From Reyranella sp. CPCC 100927 (GTDB lineage: Bacteria; Pseudomonadota; Alphaproteobacteria; Reyranellales; Reyranellaceae), in contig NZ_VOHA01000003.1 in the NCBI RefSeq assembly GCF_007859315.1, positions 670,550 through 734,549 on the forward strand: a stretch of 64,000 nucleotides of DNA. The letters are read 5' to 3'. Below are positions 57,808 through 64,000 of this stretch, piece after piece. The notes beneath the pieces are model-generated. The model had not been told where the DNA came from. It did not search any database and saw only the letters and a program-made list of their open reading frames with translations. Both the position numbers and the translations under genes were made by a program. Numbering within the stretch: the stretch's first letter is position 1; each line of letters opens with the position of its first letter.

Positions 57808-58449
57808 TTATGCGTTCGGGCTCTCCCACACGCGGGGCGCGCGTGGGGTGTCGATCTGATAATCGGTGTAGCGCAGCGCGAAGAAGTCGCGGCCGAACTG
57901 CTCGGCCTGAGCGATGGGGTTGCGGGGATCGCGGCTGACCTCGCCGCGGGCGTTACCCTGGCCGTGCACGACGCCGACGAAAGTCCCGTGCGTGTAGCGG
58001 ACATATTCCTGGATGGGCTGGATGACGCCCGCCGACAGGGTGGGGTAGGCCTCCTCGGAACTCAGCACCAGGCCGATCCGCTTGCCCTTCATGCGGCGCA
58101 TGACCGAGTCGGCGCCCGGGTAGGCAGCGAAGAGGTAGCACGACATGCGGTCAAAGAACGCCTTGAGTTGCGCGGACATGCTGTACCAGTAGACGGGCGT
58201 CGCCACGACGACGCCGTCGGCGTCCAGGAACCGGTCGAGGAACAGCGACGCATGACCGTCGTCGATCGAGCAGGTGCCGTCGGCGCGCCGGCAGGTCCGG
58301 CAGTCGCGGATGAAACCGGTGACGGCATCGGCCAGGTAGACGGTCTCGGTGTCATGGCCGCTGGCGGCCAGGCCGGTGGCCACGGCCCGGGCCAGGCGGG
58401 CCGAGTTGCCTTGCTGGCGGGGGCTGGAACACAGGACGAGCGCTTTCAT
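57808..58449 (-). CDS. NADPH-dependent FMN reductase / flavodoxin-fold protein
   Basis: 213 residues. The flavodoxin phosphate loop is SSPRQQGNSARLARAV, the aromatic/FMN contact is ATPVYWYSMSAQLKAFFDRM, and four Cys lie in DCRTCRRADGTCSID. The fold is that of WrbA/multimeric flavodoxin-like quinone or azo reductases. GAGGA precedes the ATG at 58449. Divergent from an XRE-type regulator with 118 bp between starts, which probably controls it. Confidence 0.88.
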   Translation of the reverse strand: MKALVLCSSPRQQGNSARLARAVATGLAASGHDTETVYLADAVTGFIRDCRTCRRADGTCSIDDGHASLFLDRFLDADGVVVATPVYWYSMSAQLKAFFDRMSCYLFAAYPGADSVMRRMKGKRIGLVLSSEEAYPTLSAGVIQPIQEYVRYTHGTFVGVVHGQGNARGEVSRDPRNPIAQAEQFGRDFFALRYTDYQIDTPRAPRVWESPNA

Positions 58450-58567
58450 GGATCCTCGCTGAGGCAAGAGGGGCGTGCTTGCGGCCGGGCCGCGCGATCG
58501 CCATGTGTGCCCGCGGTCGTGCTGATACAATTTGACTGGTTATGCTGTTGCTCGAGGTAACAGGCTG

Positions 58568-59416
58568 ATGCCGCCGCGTAGTCTTGATCGCAGCCGTCGT
58601 GCGCTGTCCGAATTCCTGCGCTTTCGACGCGAGCAGCTGGCGCCTGAGGAGGTCGGCCTGCCGGCGGTGGGTCGCCGCCGTACCAAGGGCTTGCGGCGCG
58701 AGGAGGTCGCGGCGCTCGCCGGTGTCGGCATCACCTGGTACACGTGGCTGGAGCAGGGGCGCGAGATCGGTGTTTCCGCCGCCGTCCTCGACAACATCGC
58801 GCGCGTGCTGAAGCTCGATTCGATCGACCGCTGCCATCTCTTCCTGTTGGCGCACCAGCGCCCGCCGCCGACCGACGACCTCAGGCCGTGGGGCACGGTC
58901 TCCCCTCTGGTCCGCCAGGTCATGGACGATCTCGTGCTGCGGCCGGCCTATGCCATCAACCTGGTATGGGATGTGGTCGCCTGGAACCGCGCTGCCGACC
59001 GCCTGTTCGATTTCAGTGCGCGGGACAAGCCCAACCTGTTGCGGATGCTGTTCGCCGATCCGGCGTTTCGGCGTCGGGCACCGCAATGGCAAACCGACGC
59101 GCCGCGCCTGCTGGCCGATTTCCGGCGCGACTTCGCCAGCGCACCCAACGATGCGACGCTGGGCAGCCTGATCGGGGACCTGGAGAGCGTGTCACCGGAC
59201 TTTCGCACCTGGTGGCACGGTCAGGATGCCGACGGCTGCACCAAAGGCCTGGCGCAGGTCGACATCGACGGTATCGGCAGCGTCGATTTCGAGCACGAGA
59301 CGCTGGTCATCGACGAGGATCGGCGGTTGCGCCTGGTCATCTACGCCGCGCGACCGGAAAATCCCGGTGCCGTCGCTCTGGAGATGTTGCTGATGAATAA
59401 TGATAAAAAAGATTAG
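58568..59416 (+). CDS. Helix-turn-helix regulator (XRE, MmyB-like ligand domain)
   Basis: 282 residues. The HTH is RRRTKGLRREEVAALAGVGI followed by TWYTWLEQGREIGVSAAVLD. Residues ~100-280 form the MmyB-like domain: AYAINLVWDVVAWNRAADRL, LFADPAFRRR and FEHETLVIDEDRRLRLVIY. This is the usual partner of divergently transcribed reductase or SDR genes. The ATG at 58568 follows GAGG; an open extension to 58532 has no support. Confidence 0.9.
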   Translation: MPPRSLDRSRRALSEFLRFRREQLAPEEVGLPAVGRRRTKGLRREEVAALAGVGITWYTWLEQGREIGVSAAVLDNIARVLKLDSIDRCHLFLLAHQRPPPTDDLRPWGTVSPLVRQVMDDLVLRPAYAINLVWDVVAWNRAADRLFDFSARDKPNLLRMLFADPAFRRRAPQWQTDAPRLLADFRRDFASAPNDATLGSLIGDLESVSPDFRTWWHGQDADGCTKGLAQVDIDGIGSVDFEHETLVIDEDRRLRLVIYAARPENPGAVALEMLLMNNDKKD

Positions 59417-59562
59417 ATATTTCATATAATATATTGATATTAAATAATTTTTATCCTCATAAATTACTTTAAAATTGAGCTTTGATCGAGGGCTGCACGG
59501 CGGCCTTGCCGCGATGCTGCAAAAGCGGGTAGGTGCAGGCTCGTTTCTCGTTGGAGTTCGTC
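59417..59562. other. AT-rich gap before gatC
   Basis: Bases ~59395-59480 are almost all A and T, in sharp contrast to the rest of the window. No gene is seen. It probably contains the gatCA promoter and the terminator of the regulator gene, and may be a site for an H-NS- or MucR-like protein. No -10/-35 pair can be assigned with confidence. Confidence 0.5.
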
Positions 59563-59880
59563 ATGTCGATCGACGTCGATACCGTGGCCAAGATCGCCCG
59601 GCTGGCCCGGCTGAAGGTGCCGGAAGCCGAGCAGCCGCAGCTTGCCAAGGAGCTGTCCGGCATCCTGACCTGGATCGAGCAACTCAACGAGGTCAATACG
59701 CAAGGCGTCGAACCGCTGGCCAGCGTCTCCGACGTGACCCTGCCGATGCGCGAGGACGTGGTGACCGACGGCGGCATCGCCGCCAAGGTGCTGGCCAATG
59801 CGCCCGGCGGCGCCGTCTATCTCGAGCCCGGCGATCACAGCGTCGGCGGTTTTTTTACCGTGCCGAAGGTCGTGGAGTAG
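59563..59880 (+). CDS. gatC: Asp-tRNA(Asn)/Glu-tRNA(Gln) amidotransferase subunit C
   Basis: 105 residues. IDVDTVAKIARLARLKV, LSGILTWIEQLNEVNTQGVEP and the final GGFFTVPKVVE are the GatC landmarks. It is about ten residues longer than usual: GGAVYLEPGDHSV is inserted between VLANAP and the final GGFF. GatC holds GatA and GatB together and lets the complex amidate mischarged tRNAs. TTGGAG precedes the ATG. gatA begins 3 bases after its stop. Confidence 0.93.
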   Translation: MSIDVDTVAKIARLARLKVPEAEQPQLAKELSGILTWIEQLNEVNTQGVEPLASVSDVTLPMREDVVTDGGIAAKVLANAPGGAVYLEPGDHSVGGFFTVPKVVE

Positions 59881-59883
59881 GCG

Positions 59884-61353
59884 ATGGCGGATCTGGCCGA
59901 ACTCACCATTGCCGACATGAGCGCCGCGCTCGCCAAGGGCGAGACGACGGCGCGCGCGCTGGCCGAGACGTTCATCGGGCGTATGGAGACCCATCGCCGG
60001 CTGAACGCCTTCATCACCGAAACGCCGGAACGGGCGCTGGAGATGGCCAAGGCCTCCGACGCGCGCCGCGCCAAGGGCGAGGCGGGCCTGCTCGAAGGCA
60101 TTCCGCTCGCCATCAAGGACCTGTTCTGCACCGAGGGCGTGCGCACCACGGCGGCCTCGAACATCCTCGACGGCTTCACGCCGCCCTATGAGTCGACGGT
60201 CACCGCCAACCTGTGGAAGGCGGGCGCCGTCATGCTGGGCAAGACCAATCTCGACGAGTTCGCCATGGGCTCGTCGAACATGACGAGCCACTTCGGCGCC
60301 GTCGAGAACCCGTGGAAGCGTCAGGGCGACAACCGCAAGCTGGTGCCGGGCGGCAGCTCAGGCGGCTCGGCGGCATCGGTGGCGGGACGGCTGGCGCCCG
60401 GCGCCACCGGCACCGACACCGGCGGCTCGATCCGCCAGCCGGCAAGCTTCTGCGGCATCGTGGGCGTGAAGCCGACCTACGGCCGCTGCTCGCGCTGGGG
60501 CATTGTCGCGTTCGCGAGCTCGCTCGACCAGGCGGGACCCTTTGCGCACACCGTGAAGGACACCGCGCTGCTGCTGCAGGCAATGGCGGGGCACGATCCC
60601 AAGGATTCGACATCGGCGCCGCTGCCGGTGCCGGACTTCGCCGCCGCCTGTACCGGCGATGTGCGCGGACTGAAGGTGGGGATCCCCAAGGAGTACCGGG
60701 TCGACGGCATGTCGGCCGAGATCGAGGCGCTGTGGCAGCGCGGCATCGACATGCTGAAGGCGGCCGGGGCCGAGCCGGTCGAGGTGTCGCTGCCGCACAC
60801 CAAGTACGCGCTGGCGACCTATTACATCGTGGCGCCGGCGGAGTGCTCGTCCAACCTGGCGCGCTATGACGGTGTGCGCTACGGGTTGCGGGTGCCGGGC
60901 AAGGACCTGCCCGAGATGTATGACAACACGCGTGCCGCAGGCTTCGGCGCCGAGACGCGGCGGCGCATCCTGATCGGCACCTATGTGCTGTCGGCCGGCT
61001 ATTACGACGCCTACTACAAGAAGGCGCAGCAGGTGCGGGCGCTGATCGCGCGCGACTTCAAGCAGGCCTTCGAGCGCTGTGACGTGCTGCTGACGCCGAC
61101 GACGCCGACGGCGGCGTTCGCCGCCGGCGACAAGATGGACGACCCGGTGACGATGTATCTCAACGACGTCTTCACCGTGCCGACCTCGATGGCGGGCCTG
61201 CCCGGCATTTCGGTGCCGACCGGGCTCGACAGCGATGGTCTGCCGCTGGGTCTGCAGCTGATCAGCCGCGCCTTTGACGAGGAGACCCTGTTTCGCGCCG
61301 CTTCGGCGCTGGAACGCGCGGCTGGCTTCGCGGCGCGTCCGGCAGGGTTCTAA
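59884..61353 (+). CDS. gatA: Asp-tRNA(Asn)/Glu-tRNA(Gln) amidotransferase subunit A
   Basis: 489 residues, amidase-signature enzyme that releases ammonia from Gln or Asn. The Ser-cisSer-Lys triad is Lys78 (LAIKDLF), Ser158 (GGSSGGS) and Ser182 (DTGGSIRQP). EEFAMG-like [12 protein letters not shown] and the C-terminal [20 protein letters not shown] are present. It is coupled to gatC. gatB does not follow; the next gene is on the other strand. Confidence 0.96.
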   Translation: MADLAELTIADMSAALAKGETTARALAETFIGRMETHRRLNAFITETPERALEMAKASDARRAKGEAGLLEGIPLAIKDLFCTEGVRTTAASNILDGFTPPYESTVTANLWKAGAVMLGKTNLDEFAMGSSNMTSHFGAVENPWKRQGDNRKLVPGGSSGGSAASVAGRLAPGATGTDTGGSIRQPASFCGIVGVKPTYGRCSRWGIVAFASSLDQAGPFAHTVKDTALLLQAMAGHDPKDSTSAPLPVPDFAAACTGDVRGLKVGIPKEYRVDGMSAEIEALWQRGIDMLKAAGAEPVEVSLPHTKYALATYYIVAPAECSSNLARYDGVRYGLRVPGKDLPEMYDNTRAAGFGAETRRRILIGTYVLSAGYYDAYYKKAQQVRALIARDFKQAFERCDVLLTPTTPTAAFAAGDKMDDPVTMYLNDVFTVPTSMAGLPGISVPTGLDSDGLPLGLQLISRAFDEETLFRAASALERAAGFAARPAGF

Positions 61354-61366
61354 CGTACGTCCTCAA

Positions 61367-61398
61367 CCGGGAGCGCCGGCATCCGTCCGCGCTCCCGG
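61367..61398. terminator. Convergent hairpin after gatA
   Basis: CCGGGAGCGC (61367-61376) and GCGCTCCCGG (61389-61398) with a 12-base loop, between gatA and a convergent minus-strand gene. No T tract is seen, so termination is inferred from position. Confidence 0.5.
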
Positions 61399-61406
61399 CA
61401 AGACGA

Positions 61407-62420
61407 CTAAGCCCAACGCGGCAGGCGCTGCGGGCGCAGGGCGAGGGCGCCGCTGGCAATCGATACCATGCGATGCAAAGGAATCGCGGCGGCGATGGGG
61501 GCCGGGCGCGCCACGTAGAGGTCGGCGTGCAGCCAGCCGTCGGCTTCCTTGCCGGCCGGATCCAGGCCACGGCCCTGCAGCACGGTGAGCGCACGGTCCT
61601 TTTCGGCCGCGCTTTCGAAACGACGCTGCACGAAGCTGCCGCCCTCGAAGCGCTCGGTGACCAACCCCAGCGGCGCCAGCGCCGCGGCAAGCTCATCGCC
61701 CGTCGTGGCGCGACTCATGAACGTGGCGATCCACGGCGGGTCGTCGCGGCGCGCGGCCTGCGCCAGGCGTACAGCCGACCGCACACCGATGCGGCCCGTA
61801 GCAAGGACGATATCGGTACGCAGGATTTCGGCGGCAAGGGTGTCGTCAGGATCGGCGCGCTCCAGGTCGGCGGTAATGCCGCCGTCCACCGCGCCGACGC
61901 GATGGGCATAGGAGACGGCTTGTTCGCGGGCATCGACGCCGAGGTAGCGGTGACCGTCGCGCGGCCAGGCCGCGTAGTACAGGCGGTCGAGTTCCTCGAC
62001 CTCGATCGGTTCCAGGGGCTGCATCTCACGCGCCGTGTAGCGTGCCTGCACGGTGGCGAAGGATAGCGGGAAACGCAGCAGCGCCGTGCCGATGCCCCAG
62101 GCGCAACCGAGTTCGAGCACCTGCAGCTTTCTGCCGGCATACGACGTGCGCGCTGCGATGAGTTGACGGAAAATCGGTGCGGCGATGTCTGCCAGTGCAT
62201 AGTCCAGGCGGCCCAGGGTGCGCATCGTGGGCCGGGGATCGTTCTGAAGATAGGTGTGTTTGAGACAGGTCTTGACCGTATCGGTGAGGAAGAGGGGAGA
62301 GTCTTTGGGCACGATCGCGTCCTCCTGCGTGATGCCGGGCGATACGAAGCGATTCCAGTGTGGCCACAGTGGGGCGCAGTCGTGCACATCGCTGCCAAAT
62401 GCGTGCAGATATGCGAACAA
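61407..62420 (-). CDS. SAM-dependent methyltransferase-like protein
   Basis: 337 residues. VLELGCAWGIGTALLRF is a class I SAM-binding loop (motif I). DVLA-like TDIVLATGRIGVRSA follows later. The N-terminal region (TVKTCLKHTYLQNDPRPTMR) and C-terminal EAD/GWLHADLYVA are not recognised. The reaction is unknown. The start used is a TTG (62420) with GGAG about 8 bases upstream; the next ATG in frame (62225) would remove the N-terminal 65 residues. The assignment of start is uncertain. Confidence 0.65.
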   Translation of the reverse strand: MFAYLHAFGSDVHDCAPLWPHWNRFVSPGITQEDAIVPKDSPLFLTDTVKTCLKHTYLQNDPRPTMRTLGRLDYALADIAAPIFRQLIAARTSYAGRKLQVLELGCAWGIGTALLRFPLSFATVQARYTAREMQPLEPIEVEELDRLYYAAWPRDGHRYLGVDAREQAVSYAHRVGAVDGGITADLERADPDDTLAAEILRTDIVLATGRIGVRSAVRLAQAARRDDPPWIATFMSRATTGDELAAALAPLGLVTERFEGGSFVQRRFESAAEKDRALTVLQGRGLDPAGKEADGWLHADLYVARPAPIAAAIPLHRMVSIASGALALRPQRLPRWA

Positions 62421-62577
62421 CAGGACCGCTCCGTCTTTTGTGCGCGCTGCCTATCGCGCGGCCATGACGTGGTCGTGACATCGGCTGTTCAGGTTGGTGA
62501 CGCGCGCCTGACGAACGGCGTTGACGGCGAACCGCCCCAGCCACACGCTTGACATATTGCGCCGGTGGAGGCGGATC

Positions 62578-62883
62578 ATGGTTTCGATTGTGCGTTGCGG
62601 CATGATGGGTGCCGTCGCTGTGCTGATGATGATCGCATGTGCGATGGCCGTGGCCCAGACGCCAAAACCCAAAGCCGATGAAGCGCCGCCATCGATCGGC
62701 GTGGCGCAGATGCGCACGGACGGTACCATCGTGCTCTATCTGCGCGCGACCGCACCGGGCGGCGCTGTCGGCCACGGCCTGCTCGAATATCCGCCGGGAC
62801 ACCCGCAGTATCAGGACATCCAGCGCCATCTCGGCGGGATCAAGCCCGGCGAGATGAAGAACGTGCCACCCTGGCCGCAGTAG
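62578..62883 (+). CDS. Small secreted protein of unknown function
   Basis: 101 residues. A signal peptide (CGMMGAVAVLMMIACAMAVA) ends near residue 27, followed by a ~75-residue mature part (QMRTDGTIVLYLRAT, YPPGHPQYQDIQRHLGGI). GGAGG precedes the ATG. Co-directional with the nucleosidase-like gene 13 bases on, so probably co-transcribed. The family is not recognised. Confidence 0.7.
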   Translation: MVSIVRCGMMGAVAVLMMIACAMAVAQTPKPKADEAPPSIGVAQMRTDGTIVLYLRATAPGGAVGHGLLEYPPGHPQYQDIQRHLGGIKPGEMKNVPPWPQ

Positions 62884-62896
62884 GGAGATCGATCAT

Positions 62897-63808
62897 ATGC
62901 GTGCTCTCATCATGGCGACGATGTGTCTCGTGCTCGCGATCGTGGCACCGGCGCGAGCCGCCGATCGTCTGGATCCCGAGCCGCGCATTGCGGTGATCTC
63001 CGCCTATGAGCCCGAGTGGGTGGCGCTGAAGGCCGCCGTGAACGATGCCAAGAGCCACCAGGTGAACGGCGTCGAGTTTGTCACCGGGACCCTGGGCGGT
63101 CGCAAGGTCGTGTTGTTCCTGTGCGGCATCAGCATGGTGAACGCGTCGATGACGACGCAGATGGTGCTCGACCGCTTCGACATCACCGGCATCGTGATCA
63201 GCGGCATCGCCGGCGGCGTCGATCCGGCGCTGCGCGTCGGCGACGTGGTGGCCGTCGCGCGCTGGGGGCAGTACCTCGAGGCGGCATTTGCGCGCGAGAC
63301 GGATGGACGCTTCCAGCCGCCGCCGTGGATGAAGACGCCCTACGCCAATCACGGCATGATCTTCCCGCTCGATGTGAACGTGCGCAGTGCCAAGGGCGGT
63401 GCCGAGAAGCGCTTCTGGTTCGATGCCGACCCGGGGATGCTGGCGGCGGCCGGCCAGATCGGCGCCATCGAGCTCAAGCGCTGTGCGGCGGACAACGCCT
63501 GTCTCAGCCATGCGCCGCGCTTCGTCGTGGGCGGCAACGGCGTGTCGGGCCAGGCCTTCGTCGACAATGCCGCCTTCCGGCAATACGTGTTCGGCACCTT
63601 CCAGGCCCAGCTGCTCGACATGGAGAGCGCCGCGGTGGCGATGGTGGCCTACGCCAACGGCGTGCCGTTCATCGCCTTCCGCAGCCTGTCGGACCTCGCC
63701 GGCGGCGGCGAGGGCGCCAACGAGCTGCGCACGTTCTTCCGCCTGGCGTCGGACAATTCCGCCACCGTGGTGCAGCGGTTCCTGACGCTGTGGACGCCGC
63801 CCCGTTAA
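62897..63808 (+). CDS. Periplasmic 5'-methylthioadenosine/SAH nucleosidase-like phosphorylase
   Basis: 303 residues. A signal peptide (MATMCLVLAIVAPARA) comes first, then the PNP/UDP superfamily fold: RIAVISAYEPEWVALKAAV, FLCGISMVNASMTTQM, VISGIAGGVDPALRVGDVV, the ribose-binding LDMESAAVAMVAY and late SLSDLAGG with the catalytic Asp. The exported location is unusual for MTA/SAH nucleosidases but is found in some alphaproteobacterial members. The substrate is not proven. Confidence 0.88.
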   Translation: MRALIMATMCLVLAIVAPARAADRLDPEPRIAVISAYEPEWVALKAAVNDAKSHQVNGVEFVTGTLGGRKVVLFLCGISMVNASMTTQMVLDRFDITGIVISGIAGGVDPALRVGDVVAVARWGQYLEAAFARETDGRFQPPPWMKTPYANHGMIFPLDVNVRSAKGGAEKRFWFDADPGMLAAAGQIGAIELKRCAADNACLSHAPRFVVGGNGVSGQAFVDNAAFRQYVFGTFQAQLLDMESAAVAMVAYANGVPFIAFRSLSDLAGGGEGANELRTFFRLASDNSATVVQRFLTLWTPPR

Positions 63809-63811
63809 GTT

Positions 63812-63832
63812 CCTCCCCACGCAGTGGGGAGG
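63812..63832. terminator. Hairpin after the nucleosidase-like gene
   Basis: CCTCCCCAC (63812-63820), loop GCA, GTGGGGAGG (63824-63832), 3 bases after the stop. Same GGGGAGG type as at 7167 and 16207. A plausible transcript end, without U tract. Confidence 0.55.
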
Positions 63833-63843
63833 TGCCCCCGATA

Positions 63844-63874
63844 CGACGTTTCGACGCCAAGCGTCGAAACGTCG
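63844..63874. repeat. Palindrome with 14-bp arms
   Basis: CGACGTTTCGACGC (63844-63857), loop CAA, GCGTCGAAACGTCG (63861-63874), perfect. Directly upstream of a second, longer inverted repeat. Confidence 0.75.
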
Positions 63875-63879
63875 GTGGG

Positions 63880-63934
63880 CGGAGGGGGAGCCCACGTGGT
63901 CTTTGTTACCAAGACCACGTGGGCTCCCCCTCCG
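63880..63934. repeat. Perfect 24-bp inverted repeat
   Basis: Arms at 63880-63903 and 63911-63934 are exact reverse complements around TGTTACC. It contains CCACGTGG and GGGGGAG/CTCCCCC. Together with the preceding palindrome and hairpin, it makes a run of three stem-loops in ~125 bases at the right edge. Confidence 0.8.
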
Positions 63935-63949
63935 GCCTTAGTGCGACCG

Positions 63950-63986
63950 CAGCACATGGGTAACAGATTGTACTCAGCACATGGGT
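63950..63986. mobile_element. Possible insertion-sequence end (two CAGCACATGGGT repeats)
   Basis: CAGCACATGGGT occurs at 63950-63961 and 63975-63986, each followed by (A/G)ACAG, a 25-base period. Paired short direct repeats of the type TGTTACCCATGT on the other strand are typical near the ends of IS21- or IS481-like elements. The element itself would lie to the right of the window, so this is only a suspicion. Confidence 0.35.
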
Positions 63987-64000
63987 GACAGTTTTCTCGC

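Overview
The window is a high-GC chromosomal segment of an alphaproteobacterium, probably of the Rhodospirillales/Reyranella type. The family assignment is an inference; no rRNA or tRNA gene is visible. Supporting signs are an aa3-type cytochrome oxidase subunit IV of the short alphaproteobacterial kind, an HdaA-type replication regulator carrying a QLPLDL clamp motif, a purM/purN block divergent from a DUF2066-PgsA-like-PerM-Hda cluster, and pyrB followed by a degenerate pyrC.

Layout. 1-12 kb is mostly housekeeping: the end of a Kef-type antiporter, ndk, a COX IV peptide, hutD-purN-purM (minus), then DUF2066, an M20 amidohydrolase, a CDP-alcohol phosphotransferase, an AI-2E/PerM permease, hda, an atypical SDR, yicC and gmk. 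12-16 kb (minus) holds a Pro-rich secreted protein and pyrB, pyrC' and a dienelactone hydrolase. 16.2-29.9 kb is one minus-strand block: a periplasmic STN/TonB-like protein, a FecI-type sigma factor, a FecR-type anti-sigma and a 3763-residue two-partner-secretion exoprotein. This looks like a cell-surface-signalling locus controlling a giant adhesin. 30-39 kb contains a methyltransferase, an unrecognised protein, a fluoride riboswitch with two tandem Fluc/CrcB genes, a beta-propeller protein, two YceI proteins with a cytochrome b561, an FAD oxidoreductase and a two-component system. 39-45 kb has an HxlR regulator divergent from a tautomerase, a nucleotidyl cyclase, a Thr/Ser dehydratase and a DpgC-like enzyme.

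45-56 kb is accessory. A BTAD/TPR regulator is followed on the same strand by a 1482-residue protein that joins a cytochrome P450 to a DyP-type peroxidase through a membrane segment, and then by a 522-residue protein of unknown function. Divergent from the regulator lie a PAS-LuxR regulator, a 67-residue protein, a caspase-like protease and a tiny lipoprotein. 56-64 kb returns to ordinary genes (ruvX, alpha/beta hydrolase, FMN reductase with a divergent XRE regulator, gatC-gatA, a methyltransferase, a periplasmic MTA/SAH nucleosidase-like protein). It ends in strong inverted repeats and what may be the edge of an insertion sequence.

The strongest candidates for undescribed biology are the P450-membrane-DyP fusion operon, the sigma/anti-sigma/STN-TonB unit linked to the giant exoprotein, the LuxR/small-protein/caspase cassette, and the Fluc pair whose two phenylalanine-box residues are divided between the two subunits. 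Several families of intergenic inverted repeats are dispersed through the window.
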